64,000 nt of DNA, taken from contig NZ_FNIJ01000011.1 in NCBI RefSeq assembly GCF_900103845.1, positions 62,001 to 126,000 on the forward strand, written 5' to 3'. Made by a program: the position numbers and the translations under genes. Below are positions 52,899 through 63,720 of this stretch, piece after piece. Every line of letters starts with the position of its first letter. Within the stretch, counting starts at the first letter, position 1. Under the pieces are notes generated by a model. The model saw only the letters and a program-made list of their open reading frames with translations, had not been told where the DNA came from and did not search any database. This DNA comes from Pseudomonas jinjuensis (GTDB lineage: Bacteria > Pseudomonadota > Gammaproteobacteria > Pseudomonadales > Pseudomonadaceae).

Positions 52899-55331
52899 GT
52901 GCGCAGGAAAAGACGCGTTTTGAAGGACACGACCACAGCAAGCCACGCAGCCGCATGGCGGCAGCAGTTGCATTATCGCCTGAAGGAAGGGGCCCTGATC
53001 GCGCTGGGCGCACTGTGCCTCTATCTGTGGATGGCGCTGCTCACCTACGACCCGTCCGACCCGGGCTGGAGCCACTCCAGCCACGTGGTGCAGGTGCAGA
53101 ACGCCGCCGGTCGCCTGGGGGCGATGTTCGCCGACATCCTGTTCATGGCCCTCGGTTATTTCGCCTACGTCTTCCCGCTGCTGCTGGCCGTCAAGACCTG
53201 GCAGGTGTTCCGCAAGCGCCACATGCCCTGGGAGTGGAGCGGCTGGCTGTTCTCCTGGCGCCTGATCGGCCTGGTGTTCCTGATCCTGTCCGGCTCCGCG
53301 CTGGCCTATATCCATTTCCACACCAGCGGCGCGCACATGCCGGCTTCGGCGGGCGGCGCCGTGGGCGAGAGCCTCGGCCAGGCCGGGGTCAACGCCCTGA
53401 ACGTGCAGGGCAGCACGCTGCTGTTCCTGTCGCTATTCCTCTTCGGTCTCACCGTGTTCGCCGACATGTCCTGGTTCAAGGTCATGGACCTGACCGGGAA
53501 GATCACCCTCGACCTCTTCGAACTGATCCAGAACGCCGCCAATCGCTGGTGGAGCGCGCGCAGCGAGCGCAAGCAGCTGACCGCGCAACTGCGCGAGATG
53601 GACGTTCGGGTCGCCGAGGTGGTCGCGCCGGTGGTTCCCGATGTGCGGGAGCAGGCGAAGGTCAAGGAGCGCCTGATCGAGCGCGAGGAATCCCTGGTCA
53701 AGAGCGTGCAGGAGCGCGAGAGCCGCCCGGCGCCGAAGATCGATCCGCCCCCGCCGCCCAAGCCGGTGGAGGCGAGCAGGCGCGTGCAGAAGGAGAAGCA
53801 GGCCCCGCTGTTCGTCGACAGCGCCGTGGAAGGCACTCTGCCGCCGCTGTCCCTGCTCGACCCGGCCGGTGAGAAGAAGAAGAGCTACTCGCCCGAATCG
53901 CTGGAGGCCATGTCGCGCCTGCTGGAGATCAAGCTCAAGGAGTTCGGCGTCGAGGTCCAGGTGGAATCCGTCCATCCGGGCCCGGTGATCACCCGCTTCG
54001 AAATCCAGCCGGCGGCCGGCGTGAAGGTCAGCCGCATTTCCAACCTGGCCAAGGACCTGGCGCGCTCGCTGGCGGTGATCAGCGTACGGGTGGTGGAAGT
54101 GATCCCCGGCAAGACCACCGTGGGCATCGAGATTCCCAACGAAGACCGGCAGATGGTGCGCTTCTCCGAAGTGCTGATGTCGCCGGAGTACGACGAGCAC
54201 AAGTCCACCGTGCCGCTGGCCCTTGGCCACGACATCGGCGGCCGGCCGATCATCACCGACCTGGCGAAGATGCCGCACCTGCTGGTGGCCGGTACCACCG
54301 GCTCCGGCAAGTCGGTGGGGGTGAACGCCATGCTCCTGTCGATCCTGTTCAAGTCGACGCCGGAAGAGGCGCGGCTGATCATGATCGACCCGAAGATGCT
54401 CGAACTGTCGATCTACGAAGGCATCCCGCACCTGCTCTGCCCGGTCGTCACCGACATGAAGGAGGCGGCCAACGCGCTGCGCTGGAGCGTCGCCGAGATG
54501 GAGCGGCGCTACAAGCTGATGGCCGCCATGGGCGTGCGCAACCTGGCCGGCTTCAACCGCAAGGTGAAGGACGCCGAGGAAGCCGGCGCGCCGCTGACCG
54601 ATCCGCTGTACCGCCGCGAGAGCATGGAAGACGAGGCGCCGCTGCTGAAGACCCTGCCGACCATCGTGGTGGTGGTCGACGAATTCGCCGACATGATGAT
54701 GATCGTCGGCAAGAAGGTCGAAGAGCTGATCGCGCGTATCGCGCAGAAGGCGCGGGCGGCGGGCATCCACCTGATCCTGGCGACCCAGCGGCCGTCGGTG
54801 GACGTGATCACCGGCCTGATCAAGGCGAACATCCCGACCCGCATCGCCTTCCAGGTGTCCAGCAAGATCGACTCGCGCACCATCCTCGACCAGGGTGGCG
54901 CCGAACAGCTGCTCGGCCACGGCGACATGCTCTACCTGCCGCCGGGCACCGGCCTGCCGTTCCGCGTGCACGGTGCCTTCGTCTCCGATGACGAGGTGCA
55001 CCGCGTGGTCGAGGCGTGGAAGATGCGTGGCGCGCCGGACTACATCGAAGACATCCTCGCCGGCGCCGACGAAGGCGGCGGTGGTGGCGGCAGCTTCGAT
55101 GGCGGTGGCGAAGGCGGCGAAGGCAGCGAGGAAGATCCGCTGTACGATGAGGCCGTGCGCTTCGTCACCGAGAGCCGGCGTGCTTCCATCTCGTCGGTGC
55201 AGCGCAAGCTGAAGATCGGCTACAACCGCGCCGCCCGGATGATCGAGGCCATGGAAATGGCCGGCGTGGTCACCCCGATGAATACCAACGGCACGCGCGA
55301 AGTCATCGCGCCGGCCCCTATCCGCGACTGA
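52899..55331 (+). CDS. ftsK: FtsK, DNA translocase and cell-division protein
   Basis: An 810-residue protein. The N-terminal membrane domain has four helices (about 26-46, 70-92, 110-132, 165-190). A short Pro/charged linker follows (about 220-330), then a RecA-like motor with Walker [13 protein letters not shown] and Walker [15 protein letters not shown]. The C-terminal winged-helix gamma domain ([27 protein letters not shown]) reads KOPS sites. It moves chromosome termini at the septum and activates XerCD. The start is GTG at 52899 with a weak site; TTG at 52920 is an alternative. Confidence 0.95.
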   Translation: MRRKRRVLKDTTTASHAAAWRQQLHYRLKEGALIALGALCLYLWMALLTYDPSDPGWSHSSHVVQVQNAAGRLGAMFADILFMALGYFAYVFPLLLAVKTWQVFRKRHMPWEWSGWLFSWRLIGLVFLILSGSALAYIHFHTSGAHMPASAGGAVGESLGQAGVNALNVQGSTLLFLSLFLFGLTVFADMSWFKVMDLTGKITLDLFELIQNAANRWWSARSERKQLTAQLREMDVRVAEVVAPVVPDVREQAKVKERLIEREESLVKSVQERESRPAPKIDPPPPPKPVEASRRVQKEKQAPLFVDSAVEGTLPPLSLLDPAGEKKKSYSPESLEAMSRLLEIKLKEFGVEVQVESVHPGPVITRFEIQPAAGVKVSRISNLAKDLARSLAVISVRVVEVIPGKTTVGIEIPNEDRQMVRFSEVLMSPEYDEHKSTVPLALGHDIGGRPIITDLAKMPHLLVAGTTGSGKSVGVNAMLLSILFKSTPEEARLIMIDPKMLELSIYEGIPHLLCPVVTDMKEAANALRWSVAEMERRYKLMAAMGVRNLAGFNRKVKDAEEAGAPLTDPLYRRESMEDEAPLLKTLPTIVVVVDEFADMMMIVGKKVEELIARIAQKARAAGIHLILATQRPSVDVITGLIKANIPTRIAFQVSSKIDSRTILDQGGAEQLLGHGDMLYLPPGTGLPFRVHGAFVSDDEVHRVVEAWKMRGAPDYIEDILAGADEGGGGGGSFDGGGEGGEGSEEDPLYDEAVRFVTESRRASISSVQRKLKIGYNRAARMIEAMEMAGVVTPMNTNGTREVIAPAPIRD

Positions 55332-55349
55332 ATCCATTCGAGGACATCC

Positions 55350-55976
55350 ATGCGACTGATCCGCATGCTTTTGATCGCCGCGCTGGCGTTGACCGGCGTG
55401 CAGGCGCGCGCCGACGACTCCGTCGCCGCCCAGCGCCTGAGCGAGCTGCTGGGCAAGGCCCAGACCATGACCGCGCGCTTCTCCCAGCTGACCCTGGACG
55501 GCAGTGGCACCCGCCTGCAGGAAACCGCCGGCCAACTGAGCCTGAAGCGCCCCGGCCTGTTCCGCTGGCACACCGATGCGCCGCAGGAGCAACTGCTGAT
55601 CTCCAACGGCGAGAAGGTCTGGCTGTTCGACCCGGACCTGGAGCAGGTGACCATCCAGAAGCTCGACCAGCGCCTGACCCAGACTCCGGCGCTGCTGCTG
55701 TCCGGCGATACCTCGAAGATCCACGAGAGCTTCGACATCACCCGCAAGGAAGCCGGCAACGTGGTGGACTTCATTCTCAAGCCGAAGGACAAGGACACCC
55801 TGTTCGACAACCTGCGGATTTCCTTCCGCAACGGCGTGGTCAACGACATGCAGCTGATCGACAGCGTCGGCCAGCGCACCAACATCCTGTTCTTCGACGT
55901 GAAGATGAACCAGTCGATCGACGCCGGGCAGTTCGTCTTCGAAGTGCCGAAGGGCGTCGACGTCATCCAGGAATGA
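55350..55976 (+). CDS. lolA: Outer-membrane lipoprotein carrier LolA
   Basis: A 208-residue periplasmic chaperone that takes lipoproteins from the LolCDE complex to LolB. It has a signal peptide (about 1-22, ending ARA before DDSV). The LolA fold shows [49 protein letters not shown] and the end [12 protein letters not shown]. It begins 18 bases after ftsK with GAGGA upstream, and rarA follows after 23 bases, so the three are probably co-transcribed. Confidence 0.96.
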   Translation: MRLIRMLLIAALALTGVQARADDSVAAQRLSELLGKAQTMTARFSQLTLDGSGTRLQETAGQLSLKRPGLFRWHTDAPQEQLLISNGEKVWLFDPDLEQVTIQKLDQRLTQTPALLLSGDTSKIHESFDITRKEAGNVVDFILKPKDKDTLFDNLRISFRNGVVNDMQLIDSVGQRTNILFFDVKMNQSIDAGQFVFEVPKGVDVIQE

Positions 55977-55999
55977 CGGCCTGACGTATAGGTAGCAGT

Positions 56000-57325
56000 G
56001 TGGACCTGTTCAGCTCCGAACCCGTAGCCCAGCCCCTGGCCGCGCGCCTGCGTCCGGCCAACCTCGACGAATACGTCGGCCAGGAGCACCTGCTCGCCCG
56101 CGGCAAGCCGCTGCGCGAGGCGCTGGAGCAGGGCGCGCTGCACTCGATGATCTTCTGGGGCCCGCCGGGCGTCGGCAAGACCACCCTGGCGCGCCTGCTG
56201 GCGAAGGTTTCCGACGCCCATTTCGAGACGATTTCCGCGGTGCTTTCCGGCGTCAAGGAAATCCGCCAGGCCGTGGATGTGGCGAAGCAGCACGCCGGCC
56301 AGTACGGCCGCCGCACCATCCTCTTCGTCGACGAGGTGCACCGCTTCAACAAGAGCCAGCAGGACGCCTTCCTGCCCTACGTGGAAGACGGCACGCTGAT
56401 CTTCATCGGCGCCACCACCGAGAACCCGTCCTTCGAACTGAACAACGCGCTGCTCTCGCGGGCCCGCGTCTACGTGCTGAAAAGTCTGGATGAGGTGGCG
56501 CTGCGCAAGCTGGTGCAACGCGCCCTGACCGAGGACAAGGGGCTCGGCAAGCGCCAGTTGAGCCTGCCGGACGACAGCTTCAAAATTCTCCTGGCCGCCG
56601 CCGATGGCGATGGCCGGCGCCTGCTCAACCTGCTGGAAAACGCCGCCGACCTGGTGGACGACGGCGGGGAAATCGCCCCGGAACTGCTGCAGAACCTGCT
56701 CGGCGACAGCCGTCGGCGCTTCGACAAGGGCGGCGAAGCCTTCTACGACCAGATCAGCGCCCTGCACAAATCGGTGCGCGGCTCCAATCCGGATGCCGCG
56801 CTCTACTGGTTTGCACGCATGCTCGACGGCGGCTGCGACCCGCTGTATCTCGCCCGCCGCGTGGTGCGCATGGCCAGCGAGGACATCGGCAACGCCGATC
56901 CGCGCGCCCTGAGCCTGTGCCTGTCGGCCTGGGACGTGCAGGAGCGCCTCGGCAGCCCCGAGGGCGAGCTGGCGGTGGCCCAGGCCATCGTCTACCTGGC
57001 CTGCGCGCCGAAGAGCAATGCCGTCTACATGGGCTTCAAGGCGGCGATGCGCGATGCGGCGGAACACGGTTCGCTGGAAGTCCCGCTGCACCTGCGCAAC
57101 GCGCCGACCAAGCTGATGAAGAACCTCGGCTACGGCGAGGAATATCGCTACGCCCATGACGAGCCGGATGCCTATGCCGCCGGGGAAGACTATTTTCCCG
57201 AGGCGCTGCAGCCGCGCCAGTACTACCAGCCCGTGCCGCGAGGGCTGGAGCTGAAGATCGGCGAGAAGCTCAGGCATCTGGCGGCGCTCGACCGGGCGAG
57301 CCCGCGAAAGCGCAGAAAATCCTGA
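56000..57325 (+). CDS. rarA: Replication-associated recombination protein A (RarA/MgsA)
   Basis: A 441-residue AAA+ ATPase related to clamp-loader subunits, acting at stalled forks with SSB. N-terminus [21 protein letters not shown]; Walker [10 protein letters not shown]; Walker [14 protein letters not shown]; sensor 1 [12 protein letters not shown]. The C-terminal tetramerisation domain contains [19 protein letters not shown]. The start is GTG at 56000 ([13 protein letters not shown]). It lies in the lolA-rarA-serS order common to gammaproteobacteria. Confidence 0.96.
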   Translation: MDLFSSEPVAQPLAARLRPANLDEYVGQEHLLARGKPLREALEQGALHSMIFWGPPGVGKTTLARLLAKVSDAHFETISAVLSGVKEIRQAVDVAKQHAGQYGRRTILFVDEVHRFNKSQQDAFLPYVEDGTLIFIGATTENPSFELNNALLSRARVYVLKSLDEVALRKLVQRALTEDKGLGKRQLSLPDDSFKILLAAADGDGRRLLNLLENAADLVDDGGEIAPELLQNLLGDSRRRFDKGGEAFYDQISALHKSVRGSNPDAALYWFARMLDGGCDPLYLARRVVRMASEDIGNADPRALSLCLSAWDVQERLGSPEGELAVAQAIVYLACAPKSNAVYMGFKAAMRDAAEHGSLEVPLHLRNAPTKLMKNLGYGEEYRYAHDEPDAYAAGEDYFPEALQPRQYYQPVPRGLELKIGEKLRHLAALDRASPRKRRKS

Positions 57326-57475
57326 TCGCCGGCCCATGATTCGCCGCAGGTCGGCCATGCTGTGTCGAAACGGACTCGGAATGCGCGTTCGCCGAAGGTA
57401 AACTCCGCTTTTTCGCCTGTTTCCGCTTGCCTGGCCCTGGCCTGCGCGATCCTGAACCGGCCCTGTGCGGCATGA

Positions 57476-58789
<1,314 letters not shown>

Positions 58790-58790
58790 G

Positions 58791-60176
58791 ATGGACTTCC
58801 TGCCACTGTTCCATAACCTGCGCGGCCGCCGCGCGCTGCTGGTCGGCGGCGGCGACGTCGCGCTGCGCAAGGCGCGCCTGCTCGCCGAGGCGGGCGCGCA
58901 ACTGCGTGTGGTCGCGCCGGACATCCATCCGGAGCTGAGCCAACTGGTGGAACAGGGGCAGGGCGAATCCTTCCTGCGCGGCTATGCCGAAGGCGATCTC
59001 GATGGCTGCGTGCTGGTCATCGCAGCCACCGACGACGAACCGCTCAACGCCCGGGTTTCCGCCGACGCCCATGGGCGCGGCGTGCCGGTCAACGTGGTCG
59101 ATTCGCCGGCGTTGTGCAGCGTGATCTTCCCGGCCATCGTCGACCGTTCTCCGCTGGTGGTGGCGGTCTCCAGCGGCGGCGATGCGCCGGTGCTGGCGCG
59201 CTTGCTGCGGGCGAAGCTGGAAACCTGGATTCCCTCCACCTATGGCCAGCTTGCGGGTCTGGCGAGCCGCTTCCGCGATGCGGTGAAGCAGCGTCTGCCG
59301 GAGTTGCAGCAGCGGCGAATCTTCTGGGAGGAGGTCTTCCAGGGACCAGTGGCCGAGCGCATGCTTGCCGGTCGTGCGGCAGAGGCCGAGCGCCTGCTGC
59401 AGGACAAGCTGGACGGCGGCCAGACCGCTGCCCGTGGCGAGGTATACCTGGTCGGCGCCGGGCCGGGCGATCCGGACCTGCTGACCTTCCGCGCCCTGCG
59501 CCTGATGCAGCAGGCCGACGTGGTGCTCTACGACCGCCTGGTGGCGCCGGCGATCCTCGACCTCTGCCGCCGCGATGCCGACCGTCTGTACGTCGGCAAG
59601 CGCCGCTCCGACCACGCAGTGCCGCAGGACGAGATCAACCGCCTGCTGGTGGACCTGGCCAAGCAGGGCAAGCGCGTGCTGCGCCTGAAGGGCGGCGATC
59701 CGTTCATCTTCGGCCGTGGTGGCGAGGAAATCGACGAACTGGCGGCCAATGGCATCCCGTTCCAGGTGGTGCCGGGCATCACCGCGGCCAGCGGCTGCGC
59801 GGCCTATGCCGGGATTCCGCTGACCCACCGCGACTATGCGCAGTCGGTGCGCTTCGTCACCGGCCACCTGAAGGACGGCACCAGCGACCTGCCCTGGGCC
59901 GATCTGGTGGCGCCGGGGCAGACCCTGGTGTTCTACATGGGGCTGGTCGGCCTGCCGGTGATCTGCAACGAACTGATCCGCCATGGCCGCGCGGCGGATA
60001 CGCCCGCGGCGCTGGTACAGCAGGGCACCACCACGCACCAGCGGGTGTTCACCGGCACCCTGGCCGATCTGCCGAAACTGGTGGCCGAGCACGAAGTCCA
60101 CGCGCCGACCCTGGTGATCGTCGGCGAGGTGGTCCAGCTGCGCGACAAGCTGGCCTGGTTCGAGGGGCAGCAATGA
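58791..60176 (+). CDS. cysG: Sirohaem synthase (fused CysG)
   Basis: A 461-residue fusion. The N-terminal part (1-210) is the precorrin-2 dehydrogenase/ferrochelatase, with NAD site [13 protein letters not shown]. The C-terminal part (about 215-455) is uroporphyrinogen III methyltransferase, with [31 protein letters not shown] and [20 protein letters not shown]. It makes sirohaem for nitrite and sulfite reductases. It starts one base after serS and its stop overlaps the next small gene. Confidence 0.96.
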   Translation: MDFLPLFHNLRGRRALLVGGGDVALRKARLLAEAGAQLRVVAPDIHPELSQLVEQGQGESFLRGYAEGDLDGCVLVIAATDDEPLNARVSADAHGRGVPVNVVDSPALCSVIFPAIVDRSPLVVAVSSGGDAPVLARLLRAKLETWIPSTYGQLAGLASRFRDAVKQRLPELQQRRIFWEEVFQGPVAERMLAGRAAEAERLLQDKLDGGQTAARGEVYLVGAGPGDPDLLTFRALRLMQQADVVLYDRLVAPAILDLCRRDADRLYVGKRRSDHAVPQDEINRLLVDLAKQGKRVLRLKGGDPFIFGRGGEEIDELAANGIPFQVVPGITAASGCAAYAGIPLTHRDYAQSVRFVTGHLKDGTSDLPWADLVAPGQTLVFYMGLVGLPVICNELIRHGRAADTPAALVQQGTTTHQRVFTGTLADLPKLVAEHEVHAPTLVIVGEVVQLRDKLAWFEGQQ

Positions 60177-60520
60177 AGCGGGCAGGGAAATGGCGCATCC
60201 TGGCCGCGATCGCCCTGGCCGCTCCGCTGGCCTCGGCATCCGCTGCCAGCTTCGACTGCAGCAAGGCGCTGCGGGCGGACGAAAAGGCCATCTGCGCCGA
60301 CCGCCATCTATCCGAGCAGGATGTCGAGATGGCGACCACCTACCGCCTGCTCTCCGGTCTGTTCGCCATGGGCGTTCGCGGCGACATGCAGGATGCCCAG
60401 CAGGCGTGGTTGAAGCAGCGACGCGCCTGCGGCGCCGACAGGGCCTGCCTGGAGAAGCGCTACCGGCAGCGGCTGGGTGCCTTGCAGAAGCTCTACGACG
60501 GCATCGACAAGCCGCTCTGA
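60173..60520 (+). CDS. Small exported LprI-like (DUF1311-type) protein
   Basis: A 115-residue protein with a signal peptide (about 1-24, ending ASASAA before SFDC). The mature part resembles the LprI N-terminal domain: [47 protein letters not shown]. Its four cysteines probably form two disulfides. Mycobacterial LprI inhibits lysozyme; for most members the role is unknown. The ATG at 60173 overlaps the cysG stop (ATGA), so it is coupled to sirohaem synthesis at least in expression. Confidence 0.82.
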   Translation: MKRAGKWRILAAIALAAPLASASAASFDCSKALRADEKAICADRHLSEQDVEMATTYRLLSGLFAMGVRGDMQDAQQAWLKQRRACGADRACLEKRYRQRLGALQKLYDGIDKPL

Positions 60521-60560
60521 TCGATCAGGGCCGTCTGCCCGGAACGGATGCCTCATTCCC

Positions 60561-60645
60561 TGTAGGAGCGAGCTTGCTCGCGAACCTCCTCAATCCAAGC
60601 TTTGGCGTTGGTGCGCGGAGATTTCGCGAGCAAGCTCGCTCCTAC
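60561..60645. repeat. Inverted pair of REP elements (BIME-like)
   Basis: 60561-60584 and 60623-60645 are the same 23-base unit in opposite orientation (reverse form begins TGTAGGAGCGAGCTTGCTCG), 38 bases apart. Each copy is itself a hairpin (GCGAGCaaGCTCGC). The same unit stands at 6215-6238. The pair lies between the convergent ends of the LprI-like gene and the hydroquinone reductase, whose stop begins one base after it. Confidence 0.88.
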
Positions 60646-60646
60646 G

Positions 60647-61645
60647 TCAGCCGCGGTACGCGCCCTTGCCCGGCAGATGATTCCGCCCATGCGGCGCGCT
60701 GAAGTCCTGCTGCGGCCCGAGCGGCACTATGCCGGTCGGGTTGATGGTGCGGTGGCTGCCGTAGTAGTGGTTCTTGATGTGCTGGAAATTCACCGTGCCC
60801 GCCACGCCCGGCCACTGGTACAGCTCGCGCAGCCAGCCCGAGAGGTTCGGATAGTCGGCCAGGCGCCGCAGGTTGCACTTGAAGTGGCCGTGATAGACCG
60901 CATCGAAGCGGATCAGCGTGGTGAACAGGCGCCAGTCGGCCTCGGTCACGTACTCGCCGGTCAGGTAGCGGCGAGTGGAGAGTCGCTCTTCCAGGCAGTC
61001 CAGTTCCTCGAACAGCGTGGTGAAGGCTTCCTCGTAGGCTTCCTGGCTGGTGGCGAAGCCGGCGCGGTAGACGCCGTTGTTCACCGCCGGGTAGATGCGC
61101 TCGTTGAGGGCGTCGATCTCCTCGCGCAGGGCGGGGGGATAGAAATCCAGGTGGTTGCCGGTGAGCTCGTCGAACGCCGAGTTGAACATGCGGATGATTT
61201 CCGCCGATTCGTTGCTGACGATGCGCTTGAGCTGCTTGTCCCACAGCACCGGCACGGTCACCCGGCCGCTGTAGTGCGGGTCTTCGGCGGTGTAGCGCTG
61301 GTGCAGGAACTGCAGGCCATCGAGGGTGTCGCCGGTGGAACCGGTGGCGGGGTCGAAGGTCCAGCCATTTTCCTCCATCAGCCAACTGACCACGGAAACG
61401 TCGATCAGCTTCTCCAGCCCCTTGAGCTGGCGAAAGATCAGCGTGCGGTTGGCCCAGGGGCAGGCCAGGGAAACGTAGAGGTGATAACGCCCGGCTTCCG
61501 CGCGGAAGCCGCCTTCGCCGCTGGGGCCCGGGCTGCCGTCGGCGGTGATCCAGTTGCGTCGTTGGGCGTTCTCGCGGCGGAAGCGGCCGTCCTCGCCGGT
61601 GTCGTACCACTGGTCATGCCAGCGTCCATCGATCAGCTGTCCCAT
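60647..61645 (-). CDS. Glutathionyl-hydroquinone reductase
   Basis: A 332-residue enzyme of the Xi-class glutathione transferases (YqjG/PcpF). It removes glutathione from glutathionyl-hydroquinones using a second glutathione. The catalytic Cys62 is in the CPWA motif of SLACPWANRT; aromatic quinone-pocket residues follow, and the C-terminal helical domain has YPAVNNGVYRAGFATSQEAYE. The start MGQLIDGRWHDQWYD at 61645 is the family start; the much longer open frame upstream overlaps ybiB and is spurious. Confidence 0.92.
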   Translation of the reverse strand: MGQLIDGRWHDQWYDTGEDGRFRRENAQRRNWITADGSPGPSGEGGFRAEAGRYHLYVSLACPWANRTLIFRQLKGLEKLIDVSVVSWLMEENGWTFDPATGSTGDTLDGLQFLHQRYTAEDPHYSGRVTVPVLWDKQLKRIVSNESAEIIRMFNSAFDELTGNHLDFYPPALREEIDALNERIYPAVNNGVYRAGFATSQEAYEEAFTTLFEELDCLEERLSTRRYLTGEYVTEADWRLFTTLIRFDAVYHGHFKCNLRRLADYPNLSGWLRELYQWPGVAGTVNFQHIKNHYYGSHRTINPTGIVPLGPQQDFSAPHGRNHLPGKGAYRG

Positions 61646-61731
61646 ATTCCTGGCTCCGTGAGTGAGTCTTGGGACCAGTCTAACGGCATGGCGACGATGG
61701 ATCGGCGCAAAAACATGACCTGAAGGATCGA

Positions 61732-62730
61732 TCAGATCGATCGATCCCGCGAATCCCAGCGACGGTGCGCCTCGGCGAAGGCGTCCTCGCGCGGCATGCC
61801 CAGGCCGCGCAGGCCCAGGGCGATGGTGGAGAGCACGGCGAGTTCGCCATAGGCATCGTCCCGCTCGCCGCGCCAGGTGGCGAGCAGATCGGCCGGGTCC
61901 AGCCGTTCCGGCTTGACGTGGCGCTGGGCGGAGAGCGCCGGCCATTCCTCGTCCCAGCTCGCGCCGTCTGCGCAGCCGTAGAGATGTGCAGGGCTGTCCG
62001 GATTCACCTCGATTTCGCCGCCTTCGCCCTTGATCACGATGGCGCGGTCGCCGAGCAGGCGGCTGCCTTCGCGGTGCATTTCCTGGTAGCCGGGGTGGAA
62101 GATGCTCTGCAGGATGCAGGTGGCGCCCAGCGGGTTGAGCAGGCGCACGGCGGAGTGCATCGGCGAACGCAGGCCGAGGGTGTTGCGCAGGTCGATCATG
62201 CGTTGCAGGCGCGGCATCCAGTCCATCAGCGGGGCGAAGGCCAGGCCGTGGTCGTCCAGCGCCGTGGCGACGCTGTTCCAGTCGCGGCACAGCGGGATGT
62301 CCAGGGTGTCCAGCAGTTGCTCGCTGTACAGACGCCCGGCGGTATGCGCGCCGCCGCCATGCATGAGGATGCGCGCTCCGCTGCCGGCCAGGCATTTCGC
62401 CGCCAGCAGGTACCAGGGCAGGTGGCGCTTCTTGCCGGCGTAGGTCGGCCAGTCGAGATCGACGGCGATCGCCGGGGCATCCAGGCGACTGCGTACCGCG
62501 TCGGCGAAACCGGCCAGCTCCTCGGCGTTCTCCTCCTTGTGGCGCAGGAGCATGAGGAAGGCGCCGAGCTGGGTTTCCTCGACCGCGCCGTCGAGGATCA
62601 TGCCCAGCGCTTCGCGGGCCTCGTCGCGGGTCATGCTGCGCGCGCCGCGCTTGCCCTTGCCGAGGATGCGGACGAACTGGGCGAAGAGGTGTTCGGCGGG
62701 CGTTTGGAGTACGAGCGGGGCGGGGGTCAT
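61732..62730 (-). CDS. ybiB: YbiB/TrpD2-family nucleic-acid-binding protein
   Basis: A 332-residue protein with the fold of anthranilate phosphoribosyltransferase: N-terminal helical part (SMTRDEAREALGMILDG, QLGAFLMLLRHKEE) and the domain with LMHGGGAHTAGRLYSEQLL and LNPLGATCILQSIFHP. E. coli YbiB is not a biosynthetic enzyme; it binds nucleic acid and is LexA-regulated. It lacks the usual GTGGD of TrpD. Its ATG overlaps the tusE stop by four bases, so it is the last gene of tusDCBE-ybiB. Confidence 0.87.
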   Translation of the reverse strand: MTPAPLVLQTPAEHLFAQFVRILGKGKRGARSMTRDEAREALGMILDGAVEETQLGAFLMLLRHKEENAEELAGFADAVRSRLDAPAIAVDLDWPTYAGKKRHLPWYLLAAKCLAGSGARILMHGGGAHTAGRLYSEQLLDTLDIPLCRDWNSVATALDDHGLAFAPLMDWMPRLQRMIDLRNTLGLRSPMHSAVRLLNPLGATCILQSIFHPGYQEMHREGSRLLGDRAIVIKGEGGEIEVNPDSPAHLYGCADGASWDEEWPALSAQRHVKPERLDPADLLATWRGERDDAYGELAVLSTIALGLRGLGMPREDAFAEAHRRWDSRDRSI

Positions 62731-63062
62731 AGGCAGTTGGTCGGCTTGGGCAGGCCGGCGAGCTTGGCGGCAAGCTTGGCCGGGGTGCCCTTGAACAGGA
62801 GGTTGAGGTGCAGGCTGTTGCCCTTGTCCGGGCCGAGGCGCTGGGCGACGTACCTGATCAGCGGGCGGTTGGCCGGCGACAGCTGGAACTCGCCGTAGAA
62901 CTCGCGCAGCAGCAGAAGGATTTCCCAGTGCGCCGGCGTGAGATTGAGCCCCTCGTTGTGGGCGAGCGCCTCGGCGACCGCGTCGGACCAGTCCTGCAGG
63001 TATTGCAGGTAGCCGTCCTTGTCGAGGGCGATGGGTTGTCCGTTGACCAGAAGGGTGCTCAT
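62727..63062 (-). CDS. tusE: TusE, sulfur-carrier of the DsrC family
   Basis: A 111-residue DsrC/TusE protein that passes persulfide sulfur from TusBCD to MnmA. The conserved C-terminal cysteine is the penultimate residue in KPTNCL. Family text: DGYLQYLQDWSDAVAEALA, LTPAHWEILLLLREFY. Only one C-terminal cysteine is present, as in TusE rather than dissimilatory DsrC. The start MSTLLVNGQPIALD at 63062 overlaps the tusB stop; the longer upstream frame is not conserved. Confidence 0.95.
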   Translation of the reverse strand: MSTLLVNGQPIALDKDGYLQYLQDWSDAVAEALAHNEGLNLTPAHWEILLLLREFYGEFQLSPANRPLIRYVAQRLGPDKGNSLHLNLLFKGTPAKLAAKLAGLPKPTNCL

Positions 63063-63361
63063 AGCCAGGCGTTGACCTTGTCGAAACGGGTGCAGAGTTC
63101 GACGAACCCGGGGTAGTCCAGCGCGACGACCCGTGCCGGCACGTCGTCCAGGCCGCGCGCCTGCAGGTCTTCGAGCAGGGCGAACAGCGGGTTGCCGGCG
63201 GGCATCAGTTCCAGCGCCTGGCACGGCGCGGTGCCGGCGCGCAGGGCGTGCACCGCTTCGCCGCTGAGCAGCACGCCGTCGTCCGGGCCGAGCAGGTGCA
63301 GGCAGCTGGCGAGGCGGCCGTCGTTGAACGGGGAGTGCGAGAGCAGGTGGAGAGTGGCCAT
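63059..63361 (-). CDS. tusB: TusB, sulfur relay subunit
   Basis: A 100-residue DsrH/TusB subunit of the TusBCD heterohexamer in 2-thiouridine synthesis: MATLHLLSHSPFNDGRLASC, GEAVHALRAG, and the end VTRF-like region here CTRFDKVNAWL. It overlaps tusE by four bases and meets tusC at one base, so the genes are tightly coupled. Confidence 0.92.
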   Translation of the reverse strand: MATLHLLSHSPFNDGRLASCLHLLGPDDGVLLSGEAVHALRAGTAPCQALELMPAGNPLFALLEDLQARGLDDVPARVVALDYPGFVELCTRFDKVNAWL

Positions 63362-63720
63362 CAGAGGGTGATTACCTGGTCGTAGCGTTGAATCAGGTCG
63401 CGCAGGGCCGCGTCGTCGAGGACCTGCACCGGCAGTATCAGGCCGTCCGCGTCCAGCCCGCGTTCGCCAAGGCTGCGGGCGGCGGTGAAGAGCTCGTCGA
63501 TGCCGAACAGAGGCAGGGCCTGCAGGTTGGCCTGCAGGTCCTTCTGCTCGATGCTGGCGGGGCGCTGGTCCGGGACGAGCTGGAACACGCCGTCATCGAG
63601 GAACAGCAGGCCGATGGGCAGGTCGTAGGCGCCGCCGGCGAGGGCGATATCCAGGGCTTCGCGGGCGCCGGGGCCGGACCAGGGCGCCTGGCGGCTGACG
63701 ATCAGCAGCGATTTGCTCAT
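63361..63720 (-). CDS. tusC: TusC, sulfur relay subunit
   Basis: A 119-residue DsrF/TusC subunit: KSLLIVSRQAPWSGPGAREA, LLFLDDGVFQLV, SLGERGLDADGL. It forms the core of the TusBCD complex and carries no catalytic cysteine. It shares one base with tusB on one side and tusD on the other. Confidence 0.93.
   Translation of the reverse strand: MSKSLLIVSRQAPWSGPGAREALDIALAGGAYDLPIGLLFLDDGVFQLVPDQRPASIEQKDLQANLQALPLFGIDELFTAARSLGERGLDADGLILPVQVLDDAALRDLIQRYDQVITL

Noticed and set aside
60647-62773. Reading the hydroquinone reductase as a 708-residue fusion with an upstream domain
   Set aside because: The upstream half is arginine/proline-rich shadow of ybiB in another frame. The true start MGQLIDGRW at 61645 matches the family.
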